Made by a program: the position numbers and the translations under genes. Source: Martelella limonii (GTDB lineage Bacteria > Pseudomonadota > Alphaproteobacteria > Rhizobiales > Rhizobiaceae). Taken from it: 50,431 nucleotides of DNA. The stretch's first letter is position 1, and every line of letters starts with the position of its first letter. The notes beneath the pieces are model-generated. The model was not told the DNA's origin. It worked only from the letters and a program-made list of their open reading frames with translations, and searched no databases. Shown here in pieces: positions 7,161 through 13,619 of this stretch. The stretch is from assembly GCF_013344475.1 (NCBI RefSeq), contig NZ_JABUOU010000014.1, positions 1 to 50,431 of the forward strand, written 5' to 3'.

Positions 7161-9281
7161 TCAGGTGTTGAAAGTTGTTGATGGGCCAGGCGTGCCATCT
7201 GAAGTAAGCGCAAAGATGCTGAAGGTCTTACCTTCGTCTCCTGCGAAATTAGAGAATGTCACCGCGTCACCGGGTCGGCATTCTGTGGTTCTGTCGATGA
7301 AGAGCGGCGCTGTTATACGGATCGCTACGACGCTTATTTCCGCAGGCGCTTGCACCGTTACAAAGTGACTTTCTCCGGGCCCGGTGTTGTTTGAATCTGT
7401 GATTGTAGGAATGCCGGGCAATGTATTATTGACCGCTACAATTCCATTGAAGATGGGTGAAAAGCTTGAAGCGCTTTCGCCGTCGATCGCACGCACTCTT
7501 CCGTCAAGCACTTGACCCGTGAAATCCCCAGAAACGTATGAAAGCGTTCCGGTTGCACCTCCCGATTCAGTCATGGCCTGCCACGGATTAGGATTACCCC
7601 CCGTATAACTGCGGTAATTCGCCTCCGCTCCGTCATAGCCAACTGCAGCGTACTGAAGGCGCATTTCATACCCGCCACTCGGATATTGCACCTGAGCAAA
7701 TGCCGTTGGAGCGCTTGGTGCATCAATCGATGACGTGAAGCCAATTTGTGGCCTGTCTTCCGGCGGATCCGCTTCATCCGTGGCGGGATTAAATGGAGAT
7801 AGCGCGGGCCATACCTTACCGCTCAGCTTGACAACACCGTCCGCGTCACTCACCTGCGGAGCGCTGATGCGAAGCTTTGTCGCCGTGTCCTCGTCTGGAA
7901 GGATTATGGTGGCGTAGTGCTTGTTCCATGCCGCTAAGCCCACCATGTTTGTCGTCATCGAAACGGTCGATGCGCGTTGAAGATAAAATAGCCTGCGGGC
8001 AATACGGCAGGCCTGCGATACGGAAGGGCAAAACGGCAAATCAACCGTGAATTCCTTCGGCCCATACTTGTTGATTTCGGCGGTGACATTGGCCCACGCA
8101 ATGCCGGTCATATCGACCTGAGTCAGCTCGTAGTCCATCTCTGGCGCGTAATACTTCACCACGCATTTGTTTGGCCGCTCCGCCGCGTCAGGGCCGAGCT
8201 TTTCCGTTACGTCAATGCAGTAGTCTTCCGCGCTGCTGAAATCGACCTCAGACGCGGGGTCGTCATCAATCAGGGCGATGTAATAAAGCCCCTGATCGGT
8301 CTTTCTCAGTTCGCCACCAATGCTTTCCAGCGCGTCATTGAGCGTCTCGCCACGAGTGCCGGAATGCTCCCATATGCCCCAAAATCGTGACCGCTTTTCC
8401 GTGCCTGTCTTCGTCGAAACCAGAACGTCGGCAGCATTGGCCGAGGCTTGCATGCGCGTCATATCCCAAAGCGAGGCGCTGAAGTATTCAGGAAGCCGGC
8501 GCATCATGTGCATGACGTAGAGCGGCCCGTTGTCGGACCACTGCCATGTCGCCTCATTTTCCGCGCTCTGTGCCCCGTCGCGCGGGTCATAGATCGGAGA
8601 GGCGCGGACAACAACTTCAGCCTTGTCGAACTCGCCCTGATAGAGCGTCAGAAACTTGTCGTCATCGATGCCTGGATTGTAGAACGTCAGTAGGCTTTGA
8701 AAGATGCCTCGGTTGCGATGGTTCGCGGTCCATATGCCGGGGAATGCGCTAACAAGCGCAGGCCATGCTATTTCCGTGCCGTCTCCTATCTTTGTCTGCC
8801 ACGTCGCCCATGATCCGCCCGGCTTGCTCCACGGCGGCGACTGGACAAGTCCAGTATCGCTGTCAACCACGACTTCTTTCCCGGCAAGCCAATATTCCTC
8901 GACCCCATCAATCGGCCCTTGGAGGTGGCAAATCTCGCGCCAACGGGTAGACCCATCCGTATTGCCGAATGCCTTCAGTCCGCCGATGCGGACACGTCCA
9001 CCGGCCTCAATGACCGCCGTCTCGTTGTTGGAGAACGTGTTCTTGACATCGTTGCCTTTTAGAGCTCCGGACCTTCCTCGACCGAGACTTCCCGCCAGAA
9101 CGGTTGCACCCAAGACCACGTACGGAAGAACGTTTGCAACGGCGTTGGCAACAGCACCCGCCACACCAGCCGAATAGAGGAACGAAAAGATCGCATTGCT
9201 GATCGATATGATTTCGGCATGCGCCGGAACCGCCATCGCGAGATACGATGACGTTGCAAACCAGAGGATGCTTTTTTTCAT
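7161..9281 (-). CDS. J-like tail tip / host-specificity hub protein
   Basis: A 706-aa protein. After residue 60 a conserved hub region begins (NTFSNNETAVIEAGGRVRIGG, with REICHLQGPIDGVEEYWLAG), as in J-like central tail-tip proteins. Fibronectin-like modules follow in the C-terminal 200 residues (SAPTAFAQVQYPSGGYEMRL). The start at 9281 overlaps the previous stop (ATGA). Oddly, the N-terminus looks like a Sec signal (MKKSILWFATSSYLAMAVPA, then HA), followed by a long hydrophobic Ala/Val stretch. The hub forms the tail tip and anchors the SGNH fibre encoded next. Confidence 0.85.
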   Translation of the reverse strand: MKKSILWFATSSYLAMAVPAHAEIISISNAIFSFLYSAGVAGAVANAVANVLPYVVLGATVLAGSLGRGRSGALKGNDVKNTFSNNETAVIEAGGRVRIGGLKAFGNTDGSTRWREICHLQGPIDGVEEYWLAGKEVVVDSDTGLVQSPPWSKPGGSWATWQTKIGDGTEIAWPALVSAFPGIWTANHRNRGIFQSLLTFYNPGIDDDKFLTLYQGEFDKAEVVVRASPIYDPRDGAQSAENEATWQWSDNGPLYVMHMMRRLPEYFSASLWDMTRMQASANAADVLVSTKTGTEKRSRFWGIWEHSGTRGETLNDALESIGGELRKTDQGLYYIALIDDDPASEVDFSSAEDYCIDVTEKLGPDAAERPNKCVVKYYAPEMDYELTQVDMTGIAWANVTAEINKYGPKEFTVDLPFCPSVSQACRIARRLFYLQRASTVSMTTNMVGLAAWNKHYATIILPDEDTATKLRISAPQVSDADGVVKLSGKVWPALSPFNPATDEADPPEDRPQIGFTSSIDAPSAPTAFAQVQYPSGGYEMRLQYAAVGYDGAEANYRSYTGGNPNPWQAMTESGGATGTLSYVSGDFTGQVLDGRVRAIDGESASSFSPIFNGIVAVNNTLPGIPTITDSNNTGPGESHFVTVQAPAEISVVAIRITAPLFIDRTTECRPGDAVTFSNFAGDEGKTFSIFALTSDGTPGPSTTFNT

Positions 9282-9688
9282 TGGCCTTGATACCCAACCG
9301 ACCATGCGGCTATGACATTCGCAGGTCGAACAGGGAGGCGCTTAACGCCGTCATTGAAGCGACTGGCAAAACCTCCTCCGTACGCGAAGAAGATGCCGCC
9401 AACCGGGCCGCTGATAGTCGTGTTCAGAATTCCAACATCGCCGGTTCGGACCCGATGAATGGGGATTTCATAGATGTGTGATTTAGCCAGCGCTTCTTGC
9501 CATAAGGCATACAGAGAGCCTGCCTCTGCTATCAGCCTCTTGGCTTCCTTTCGGCTTGACCATTGCGGAAGCGGGACATCAATTCCTCTCGCGTCCTTGA
9601 TCCAAAGGGCCGCAAAAGCGGAGCAATCATCCACGCCCCATGTGATCGGCGTTTCGCTCCACTGCGCAATCCAATCAGCCCAAGTCAT
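9278..9688 (-). CDS. NlpC/P60-like tail-tip protein (DUF6950-like)
   Basis: A 136-aa protein. The motif VDDCSAFAALW carries the cysteine expected of an NlpC/P60-type papain-like fold. RTGDVGIL and a later glycine-rich loop match the small tail-tip variants. Such proteins sit in the tail tip and may cut peptidoglycan during DNA entry. The cysteine is present, but I cannot confidently place the catalytic histidine (candidates are in SHIYEIPIHRVRTGD). Start and stop overlap both neighbours by 4 nt. Confidence 0.8.
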   Translation of the reverse strand: MTWADWIAQWSETPITWGVDDCSAFAALWIKDARGIDVPLPQWSSRKEAKRLIAEAGSLYALWQEALAKSHIYEIPIHRVRTGDVGILNTTISGPVGGIFFAYGGGFASRFNDGVKRLPVRPANVIAAWSVGYQGQ

Positions 9689-10281
9689 GCAACGATCACC
9701 TCTTGGACATCGACACCTACGAACTGCAAACCCTGATCACCGGGATAGCGTTCAAGCTGGCCGCTGTAGTTCCAAAGCCCGCCCCATTCGAAATTGATCG
9801 CGGAGAACTCGCTTTCGATATTGATGTTGACTATCCTGAAGCGCTGTCCGTCGGCATTCCCCCAGTGTCTGGAAGGGGCAGAGAGCTTCCCCCTGAAAAG
9901 CAGCTTTAGGCCGGAGGGCCATATCGTCTCTGTTTCGGGGTCAAAGCAGGCCCAATAGATCGTTGCCGACTGTCCTTCGATATTCGCTGCCTGCTCTTTG
10001 ATCGAGGCAAGGAATTCAGAGGTGAAGCCGGATAGAATGATTTCCATCTTGGCCGTCTCTCCGAACCTGGAATCGACAACGTCACCGACGCTGATCAACT
10101 GATGCTTGTCAGGGTTGCCAACACCTTCCCAAGTGACGCCATCAATGACCTTTCGCCCTGAAGCGGTGTGCACCCGCCAAATACTGTCATCCGGCATCGT
10201 GATCTCTGCAAACCACGCGCGGAAAATCGACATCGATGAGCCGAGGAACTGCTTTTCGGCTTCTGTGAATTCTGTGCTCAT
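9685..10281 (-). CDS. Tail-tip assembly protein (DUF2163-like)
   Basis: A 198-aa protein. The order tape measure - 281-aa tail protein - this gene - NlpC/P60-like - J-like matches the tail-tip block of lambda-like phages and gene transfer agents, where this slot holds a DUF2163-type protein. Visible segments include WFAEITMPDDSIWRVHTASG and GETAKMEIILSGF. The start at 10281 is chosen for GAGG upstream. A strong terminator (10294-10320) lies right before it, so its transcription must come by read-through or antitermination. Confidence 0.72.
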   Translation of the reverse strand: MSTEFTEAEKQFLGSSMSIFRAWFAEITMPDDSIWRVHTASGRKVIDGVTWEGVGNPDKHQLISVGDVVDSRFGETAKMEIILSGFTSEFLASIKEQAANIEGQSATIYWACFDPETETIWPSGLKLLFRGKLSAPSRHWGNADGQRFRIVNINIESEFSAINFEWGGLWNYSGQLERYPGDQGLQFVGVDVQEVIVA

Positions 10282-10293
10282 GATGACCTCAAT

Positions 10294-10320
10294 AAAAAAG
10301 GCCCGCCGAAGCGAGCCTTT
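10294..10320 (-). terminator. Rho-independent terminator with UUCG loop
   Basis: On the minus strand, AAAGGC-T-CGC-TTCG-GCG-G-GCCTTTTTT forms a 9-bp stem with a stable UUCG tetraloop and a six-T tail. It ends the accessory transcript (10594-12051 plus the pentamer array) just before the tail gene at 10281. Confidence 0.88.
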
Positions 10321-10377
10321 CTGTTTAGTTTGATATGCCACACTATGGCGTTGGTTGACTTGGCGCTACACAATGAA

Positions 10378-10546
10378 CCTTGCCTGCCGTGCCCAACCAT
10401 GCACCGACCCGGCCAGCCTCTCCTAACCTTGCCTGCCGACCATGCCAGACCTCGACCTGCCACACCGGACCTTGCCTCGCCTGCCAGAACCCGCCTTAGC
10501 ACGCCCCGCCTAGCCTAACCAATTCGCGCCTTACCTGCCTTAATCC
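10378..10546 (-). repeat. Phased pentanucleotide array (GG about every 5 nt)
   Basis: On the minus strand a GG dinucleotide recurs with a mean spacing near 5 nt for about 170 bp. The plus strand shows CC at 10378, 383, 387, 392, 397, 404, 409, 413, 417, 422, 427, 432, 436, 440, 445, 450, 456, 460, 465, 470, 475, 480 and so on to 545. The bases between GGs vary, so it is a phased motif (roughly GGYNN), not a simple tandem repeat. It lies between the stop of the 164-aa gene and the terminator, so it is transcribed in the G-rich sense. I see no credible coding use. Confidence 0.8.
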
Positions 10547-10595
10547 ATTCCGGGCGCGGGGTTGATAGGAGAACTCCCGCCGTAACTCCATGGGC

Positions 10596-11090
10596 TCAAT
10601 TGAACTTCTTTTTCGTGGCGTCTATCACGTCGATCAGGTCGGAGAATTCCGAAAGATCGGCGTATCGCCTGCGCCAAGCCTGCAACTCTCGCCATGCCTG
10701 TTGCAGAACCATATCCCGGGTCTTCGTCATCGACATGGCGTGACTGGTTTCCCGATAGTGCGGGATGCCGGCTTCCGCGACATGGACATACGCTCTCTGC
10801 CTGACCGCCGGGCGGTCATCACTGACATAGACGGCTACCACAGATCGGATCAGACCGCGCGCCTGCTTGAGCCTGTATTGATGCGCCGCCGCGCTGTCAT
10901 CCCACTCGAAGAACGAATGCAGCGGCGAATTGTCATGCTTGGCATCGTCAAGAATGTCTTCAGGGGTCAGCTCGCCCTTGAAGCGCTGCCGGAGCATTTC
11001 TAGATGCTCACCGACTTCCTTCGCATTTTTCGACGCTCCGGCCTGAAAGCGAGCCCCTTCGGCAAATTCAAATCCAGCGATCCGCATCAC
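10596..11090 (-). CDS. Hypothetical partner protein of the accessory pair
   Basis: A 164-aa, mostly helical and charged protein (ASKNAKEVGEHLEMLRQRFK; SPLHSFFEWDDSAAAHQYRL). I know this type only as a conserved uncharacterised phage protein usually next to a gene like 11087-11749. Its start overlaps the end of that gene (ATGA), so the two are co-translated. The N-terminal third has EVGEHLEMLRQRFKGELTPE, helix-rich and possibly nucleic-acid binding. There is no tail or head signature despite its place in the tail module. The pentamer array follows its stop directly. Confidence 0.72.
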   Translation of the reverse strand: MMRIAGFEFAEGARFQAGASKNAKEVGEHLEMLRQRFKGELTPEDILDDAKHDNSPLHSFFEWDDSAAAHQYRLKQARGLIRSVVAVYVSDDRPAVRQRAYVHVAEAGIPHYRETSHAMSMTKTRDMVLQQAWRELQAWRRRYADLSEFSDLIDVIDATKKKFN

Positions 11091-11749
11091 GCAGCCTCCA
11101 GATTTTCAATCTCATCCTCGGTCGCAACATGGAACATGCCGTACATGCCGTCCTTTTCGGGCCTCCATTCCCCGACGCCGACCGCGAAGCCCGCCACATT
11201 CAGAATGTTCAGTATCTGCCCTTCGCTCAGGACGTTGCCGTTGTAGCGAACCAGAAGCCGGGCATGCCAGTCCGGAAACTCGCCGCGATACCGAATGTCT
11301 GCGGTGCCCATCCCGATCCGAACCGTGTCCTCGCGCATTGAGGGCTCGCAGCCCTCGATTTTCACGAGATTGTGCCGGCCCTTCGTACCTTCGAACACAC
11401 CCTGGACGTCAACATCTTCGCCGAGGATATGGAAGGCCTGCCGGGCGGCGATTTTCGTGATCCCGGCAACAGACGTGCACGCAGTGACCGCCGCGCTCTT
11501 GAAGCCGACAGACGGAAAGCCGAAGCCGTCCTTGAGGCGATACAGCGAGCTTTCGAAGTCAGCCTTGGGGTCTTTCGCTTCCTTCGCGCCCTTGGCTTTC
11601 TTCATCTGCTTGTCGAGCATTTCCCGCTTGGCCTTTTCAGACCACGCATGAACGATCAGAGGGCTATCGCCGATGACGGCTACCTCCATCATGCGAATGT
11701 CAAGCTTGGGAAGTTCTATACCGATATTCTCTTTCTTTGCTACAGCCAT
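11087..11749 (-). CDS. Conserved phage protein, possible RAMP/Cas7-like fold
   Basis: A 220-aa protein. It opens with a strand-rich segment (LDIRMMEVAVIGDSPLIVHA), then a Lys-rich loop (EKAKREMLDKQMKKAKGAKE). Next come DGFGFPSVGFKSAAV, GTADIRYRGEFPDWHARLLV and a glycine-rich C-terminal loop (VGVGEWRPEKDGMYGMF). The 'hPsvgFKsAa' element and the late glycine loop recall RAMP-type RNA-binding folds such as Cas7, but this is only a visual resemblance. The start at 11749 has GGAG 6 nt upstream. It is co-translated with the 164-aa gene and preceded by a hairpin leader. Confidence 0.72.
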   Translation of the reverse strand: MAVAKKENIGIELPKLDIRMMEVAVIGDSPLIVHAWSEKAKREMLDKQMKKAKGAKEAKDPKADFESSLYRLKDGFGFPSVGFKSAAVTACTSVAGITKIAARQAFHILGEDVDVQGVFEGTKGRHNLVKIEGCEPSMREDTVRIGMGTADIRYRGEFPDWHARLLVRYNGNVLSEGQILNILNVAGFAVGVGEWRPEKDGMYGMFHVATEDEIENLEAA

Positions 11750-11784
11750 TTCAGTCTCCATAAGCGCCCGGCCCGCCAAGCCCG

Positions 11785-11846
11785 GTAACGCACAGGGGTT
11801 CGCTTTCACGAACACCGGGGCTTATGAAGCTCAGTGTTCGCGTTAC
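11785..11846 (-). promoter_or_regulatory. Structured leader upstream of the accessory pair
   Basis: GTAACGC (11785-11791) pairs with GCGTTAC (11840-11846), and CGAACAC (11809-11815) pairs with GTGTTCG (11834-11840). The same CGAAC (11809-11813) can instead pair with GTTCG (11798-11802), so two mutually exclusive hairpins exist. It lies 35 nt before the start codon of the 220-aa gene, on its transcript, and could work as an attenuator or riboregulator. The arms resemble the immunity operator (GTAACG...CGTTAC), but the spacing is far larger. Confidence 0.5.
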
Positions 11847-11877
11847 ATCCTCATTGGCGGCGAGGAATTTCAGAATT

Positions 11878-12051
11878 TCATGATGCGTAAAATTCGTTGA
11901 CTAGCCGATCGAACTCCGGACCCTCGATGCCAGCCAGAGCGGCGTCAAGAATGCGGTTGAATGCCGATTGCTGCGGCTTTGTCATCTGAGCGACGAGAGC
12001 GAGAATTCTTGCGGCTGCACTGCCGCCTGTGGTATTTCCACGATCAGCCAT
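11878..12051 (-). CDS. Small protein leading the accessory unit (57 aa)
   Basis: Starts MADRGNTTGGSAAARILALV, with GGAG 6 nt before the ATG at 12051. It is helical (QQSAFNRILDAALAGIEGPE), without membrane segments or known motif. It is the first gene after the promoter at 12123-12151 and is separated from the 220-aa gene by a 128-nt structured spacer. Function unknown. Confidence 0.6.
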   Translation of the reverse strand: MADRGNTTGGSAAARILALVAQMTKPQQSAFNRILDAALAGIEGPEFDRLVNEFYAS

Positions 12052-12122
12052 ATCAATCTCCAACAAGATTGGTTTCGGTTAGGGCCGGTGCGGAAGGTGG
12101 TGCTTCCCATCGGCCTGATTTT

Positions 12123-12151
12123 CATATATAGGTTATTCTACTGCCCGTCAA
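12123..12151 (-). promoter_or_regulatory. Promoter of the accessory unit
   Basis: On the minus strand, TTGACG (12146-12151), 17-bp spacer, TATATG (12123-12128). This is one of the best promoter matches in the window. It points at the 57-aa gene (5' UTR about 65 nt). The -10 lies inside one copy of the CATATATAGG repeat, so a regulator bound there would block it. Confidence 0.7.
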
Positions 12152-12164
12152 TAACATATATAGG
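12123..12164. promoter_or_regulatory. Paired direct repeats CATATATAGG, likely RHH operator
   Basis: Identical 10-mers at 12123-12132 and 12155-12164, 32 bp apart (about three helical turns), in the divergent intergenic region between the 57-aa gene and the RHH gene at 12174. Copy 1 covers the -10 of the leftward promoter; copy 2 ends 9 bp before the RHH start. RHH proteins commonly bind tandem repeats in their own promoters, so autoregulation plus control of the accessory unit is likely. Confidence 0.65.
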
Positions 12165-12173
12165 AAATTATTT

Positions 12174-12353
12174 ATGCCACCTCGCGGACGTCCTTCTGCA
12201 TTTCCGATAAAAAAGTTGATCGCTATTGATCAGACGATACTTGATGCCGTCGAGGCATACCGCTCAGAGGTTCAACCGCCGATCAATCAATCGGAAGCCT
12301 TCCGAACCATCCTCCGCGACTGGCTCATCGGCAACGGATACCTCAAGGGCTGA
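12174..12353 (+). CDS. Ribbon-helix-helix DNA-binding protein
   Basis: A 59-aa protein. A basic arm (MPPRGRPSAFPIKK) precedes the strand LIAID, then helix A (TILDAVEAYRSEV) and helix B (NQSEAFRTILRDWLIG). This is the CopG/Arc-type RHH fold, which binds DNA as a dimer through the paired strand. Paired repeats just upstream are its likely operator. It is divergent from the accessory unit, in line with the lipoprotein gene, and lies opposite to the late genes. No toxin gene follows, so it is probably a plain repressor. Confidence 0.82.
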   Translation: MPPRGRPSAFPIKKLIAIDQTILDAVEAYRSEVQPPINQSEAFRTILRDWLIGNGYLKG

Positions 12354-12412
12354 CTTGACTTAATTTCCCAGCCGCGTAACCATCGCTACGGGATGGCCTT
12401 TCGGAGAAACCA

Positions 12413-12784
12413 ATGAAGCGATTTATCATTATGGCGGCATGTCTAGCGCCGCTCGCTAGCTGCGGAACCGTGGCTGAAAACGCTGACGTTGGTGTTGGCT
12501 TCTCAATGGGGCAACGAGCGATCGAGCCTGTTGAAGAAGTCCAGATCGTAGAAACTGGCCCGCGCCAAACGGACCCTAAGCAGCGAGTCGAGGGGTATAG
12601 CTGCAAGAACAAGCTTTGGGACCCACGCGCAAGCAAAGACAACGCCGTCAATCTGATGAAGAAACAGGCGAAGGATCGCGGTTACAACACCGTTCATTCT
12701 GTGACTGTCGCGAACGATCCGATGGCTCCTATCAAAAACTGCTGGGAGGGAATCATGGCCAGAGGCATTGCCTTCAGCCAGTGA
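12413..12784 (+). CDS. Lipoprotein, probable lysogenic-conversion gene
   Basis: A 123-aa protein with a lipoprotein signal (MKRFIIMAACLAPLASC, lipobox LASC). A mature region of about 106 residues ends with NAVNLMKKQAKDRGYNTVHS and CWEGIMARGIAFSQ, like small DUF4156-type lipoproteins. It has GGAG before the ATG. It lies on the plus strand inside the tail operon, co-oriented with the RHH gene, and its last codons overlap the tail gene ending at 12774. A surface lipoprotein expressed from a prophage is often a superinfection-exclusion factor; here that is inference. Confidence 0.75.
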   Translation: MKRFIIMAACLAPLASCGTVAENADVGVGFSMGQRAIEPVEEVQIVETGPRQTDPKQRVEGYSCKNKLWDPRASKDNAVNLMKKQAKDRGYNTVHSVTVANDPMAPIKNCWEGIMARGIAFSQ

Positions 12785-13619
12785 AACTCTCTCTGATGTA
12801 GTAGTCCTGAATTTCGATCAGCGTCACATTCGCCCCCTGAAGCAGGTAATCCGTGCGGGACAGGTCCGCGCCGTCTTGCCCGGATAGTTTCACCGCGAGA
12901 ACTGGCCTCAAAGTGCAGTAGTCGCCTGCAGATACCGCCTTTCGCAGCGGAGGCCAGATGCGATAAACGCCAAGGTCGAGAACCTCCGTCACTTTGTATG
13001 CGCCAAGGTGAAACGGGAAGAACCCGATCACGTCGCCAAGGTCCAGAGACCGGCCCCACCATTCATCGGTGAGATAGATCGTTGTGCTATCAATCGGCGA
13101 TCCGGTTTCAACCTTAACCACAGGCGGAGCGCCTTCGTTGTACATGCCGTTGGAATAAGGAAGCGAGGTAGGGACGTACTCACCAAGCAGCGTTTCGATG
13201 GAATCGTAAAGGCTGTATTCCCCGGTTACAAAATCCAGCGAAGCGCCGATATAATCGTCTAATGCATCACCGGTGACCGTCGAGAAATCATAAGGACGAT
13301 ACACCAATCCCGTATTTGGAACATTCGCAATTTCAACGCCAAGCTCTTTCGCATCCCGTCGATCCGGATCAAGGTAGGGCCAGCGAGAAGCGTTCGCGCC
13401 ACCATGCATCGCCGTTGCCCATCCTGACAGAAGGCGAGCGCGCAAGCCGCGCATCGGTCCAAACGTGACCTTGAGAGCAACAGCTCCGAAGGGAGATGCG
13501 TAATCCTGTGTGAAGTTGCCAATGGTCGATGTCTGCCCCGCCCCGACCGTGCGAGGACCACCGGGATAGGACTGTTCGACAATCTCAACGTCGGGAGCGT
13601 TTAGAAGTCTGCGGGTCAT
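12774..13619 (-). CDS. Tail protein between tape measure and tail tip (distal-tail-like)
   Basis: A 281-aa, beta-rich protein (APDVEIVEQSYPGGPRTVGA near the start; DVIGFFPFHLGAYKVTEVLD late). I do not recognise the exact family. The slot directly after the tape measure corresponds to the minor or distal tail protein of siphophages, which links the tube to the tip. Start overlaps the tape-measure stop (ATGA). The C-terminus overlaps the opposite-strand lipoprotein gene by 11 bp. Confidence 0.75.
   Translation of the reverse strand: MTRRLLNAPDVEIVEQSYPGGPRTVGAGQTSTIGNFTQDYASPFGAVALKVTFGPMRGLRARLLSGWATAMHGGANASRWPYLDPDRRDAKELGVEIANVPNTGLVYRPYDFSTVTGDALDDYIGASLDFVTGEYSLYDSIETLLGEYVPTSLPYSNGMYNEGAPPVVKVETGSPIDSTTIYLTDEWWGRSLDLGDVIGFFPFHLGAYKVTEVLDLGVYRIWPPLRKAVSAGDYCTLRPVLAVKLSGQDGADLSRTDYLLQGANVTLIEIQDYYIRESFTG

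Noticed and set aside
10278-10502. Minus-strand ORF of 74 aa through the pentamer array
   Set aside because: Stop-free only because of the G-rich phased sequence; strongly Gly/Arg/Trp-biased, no ribosome site, runs through the terminator.
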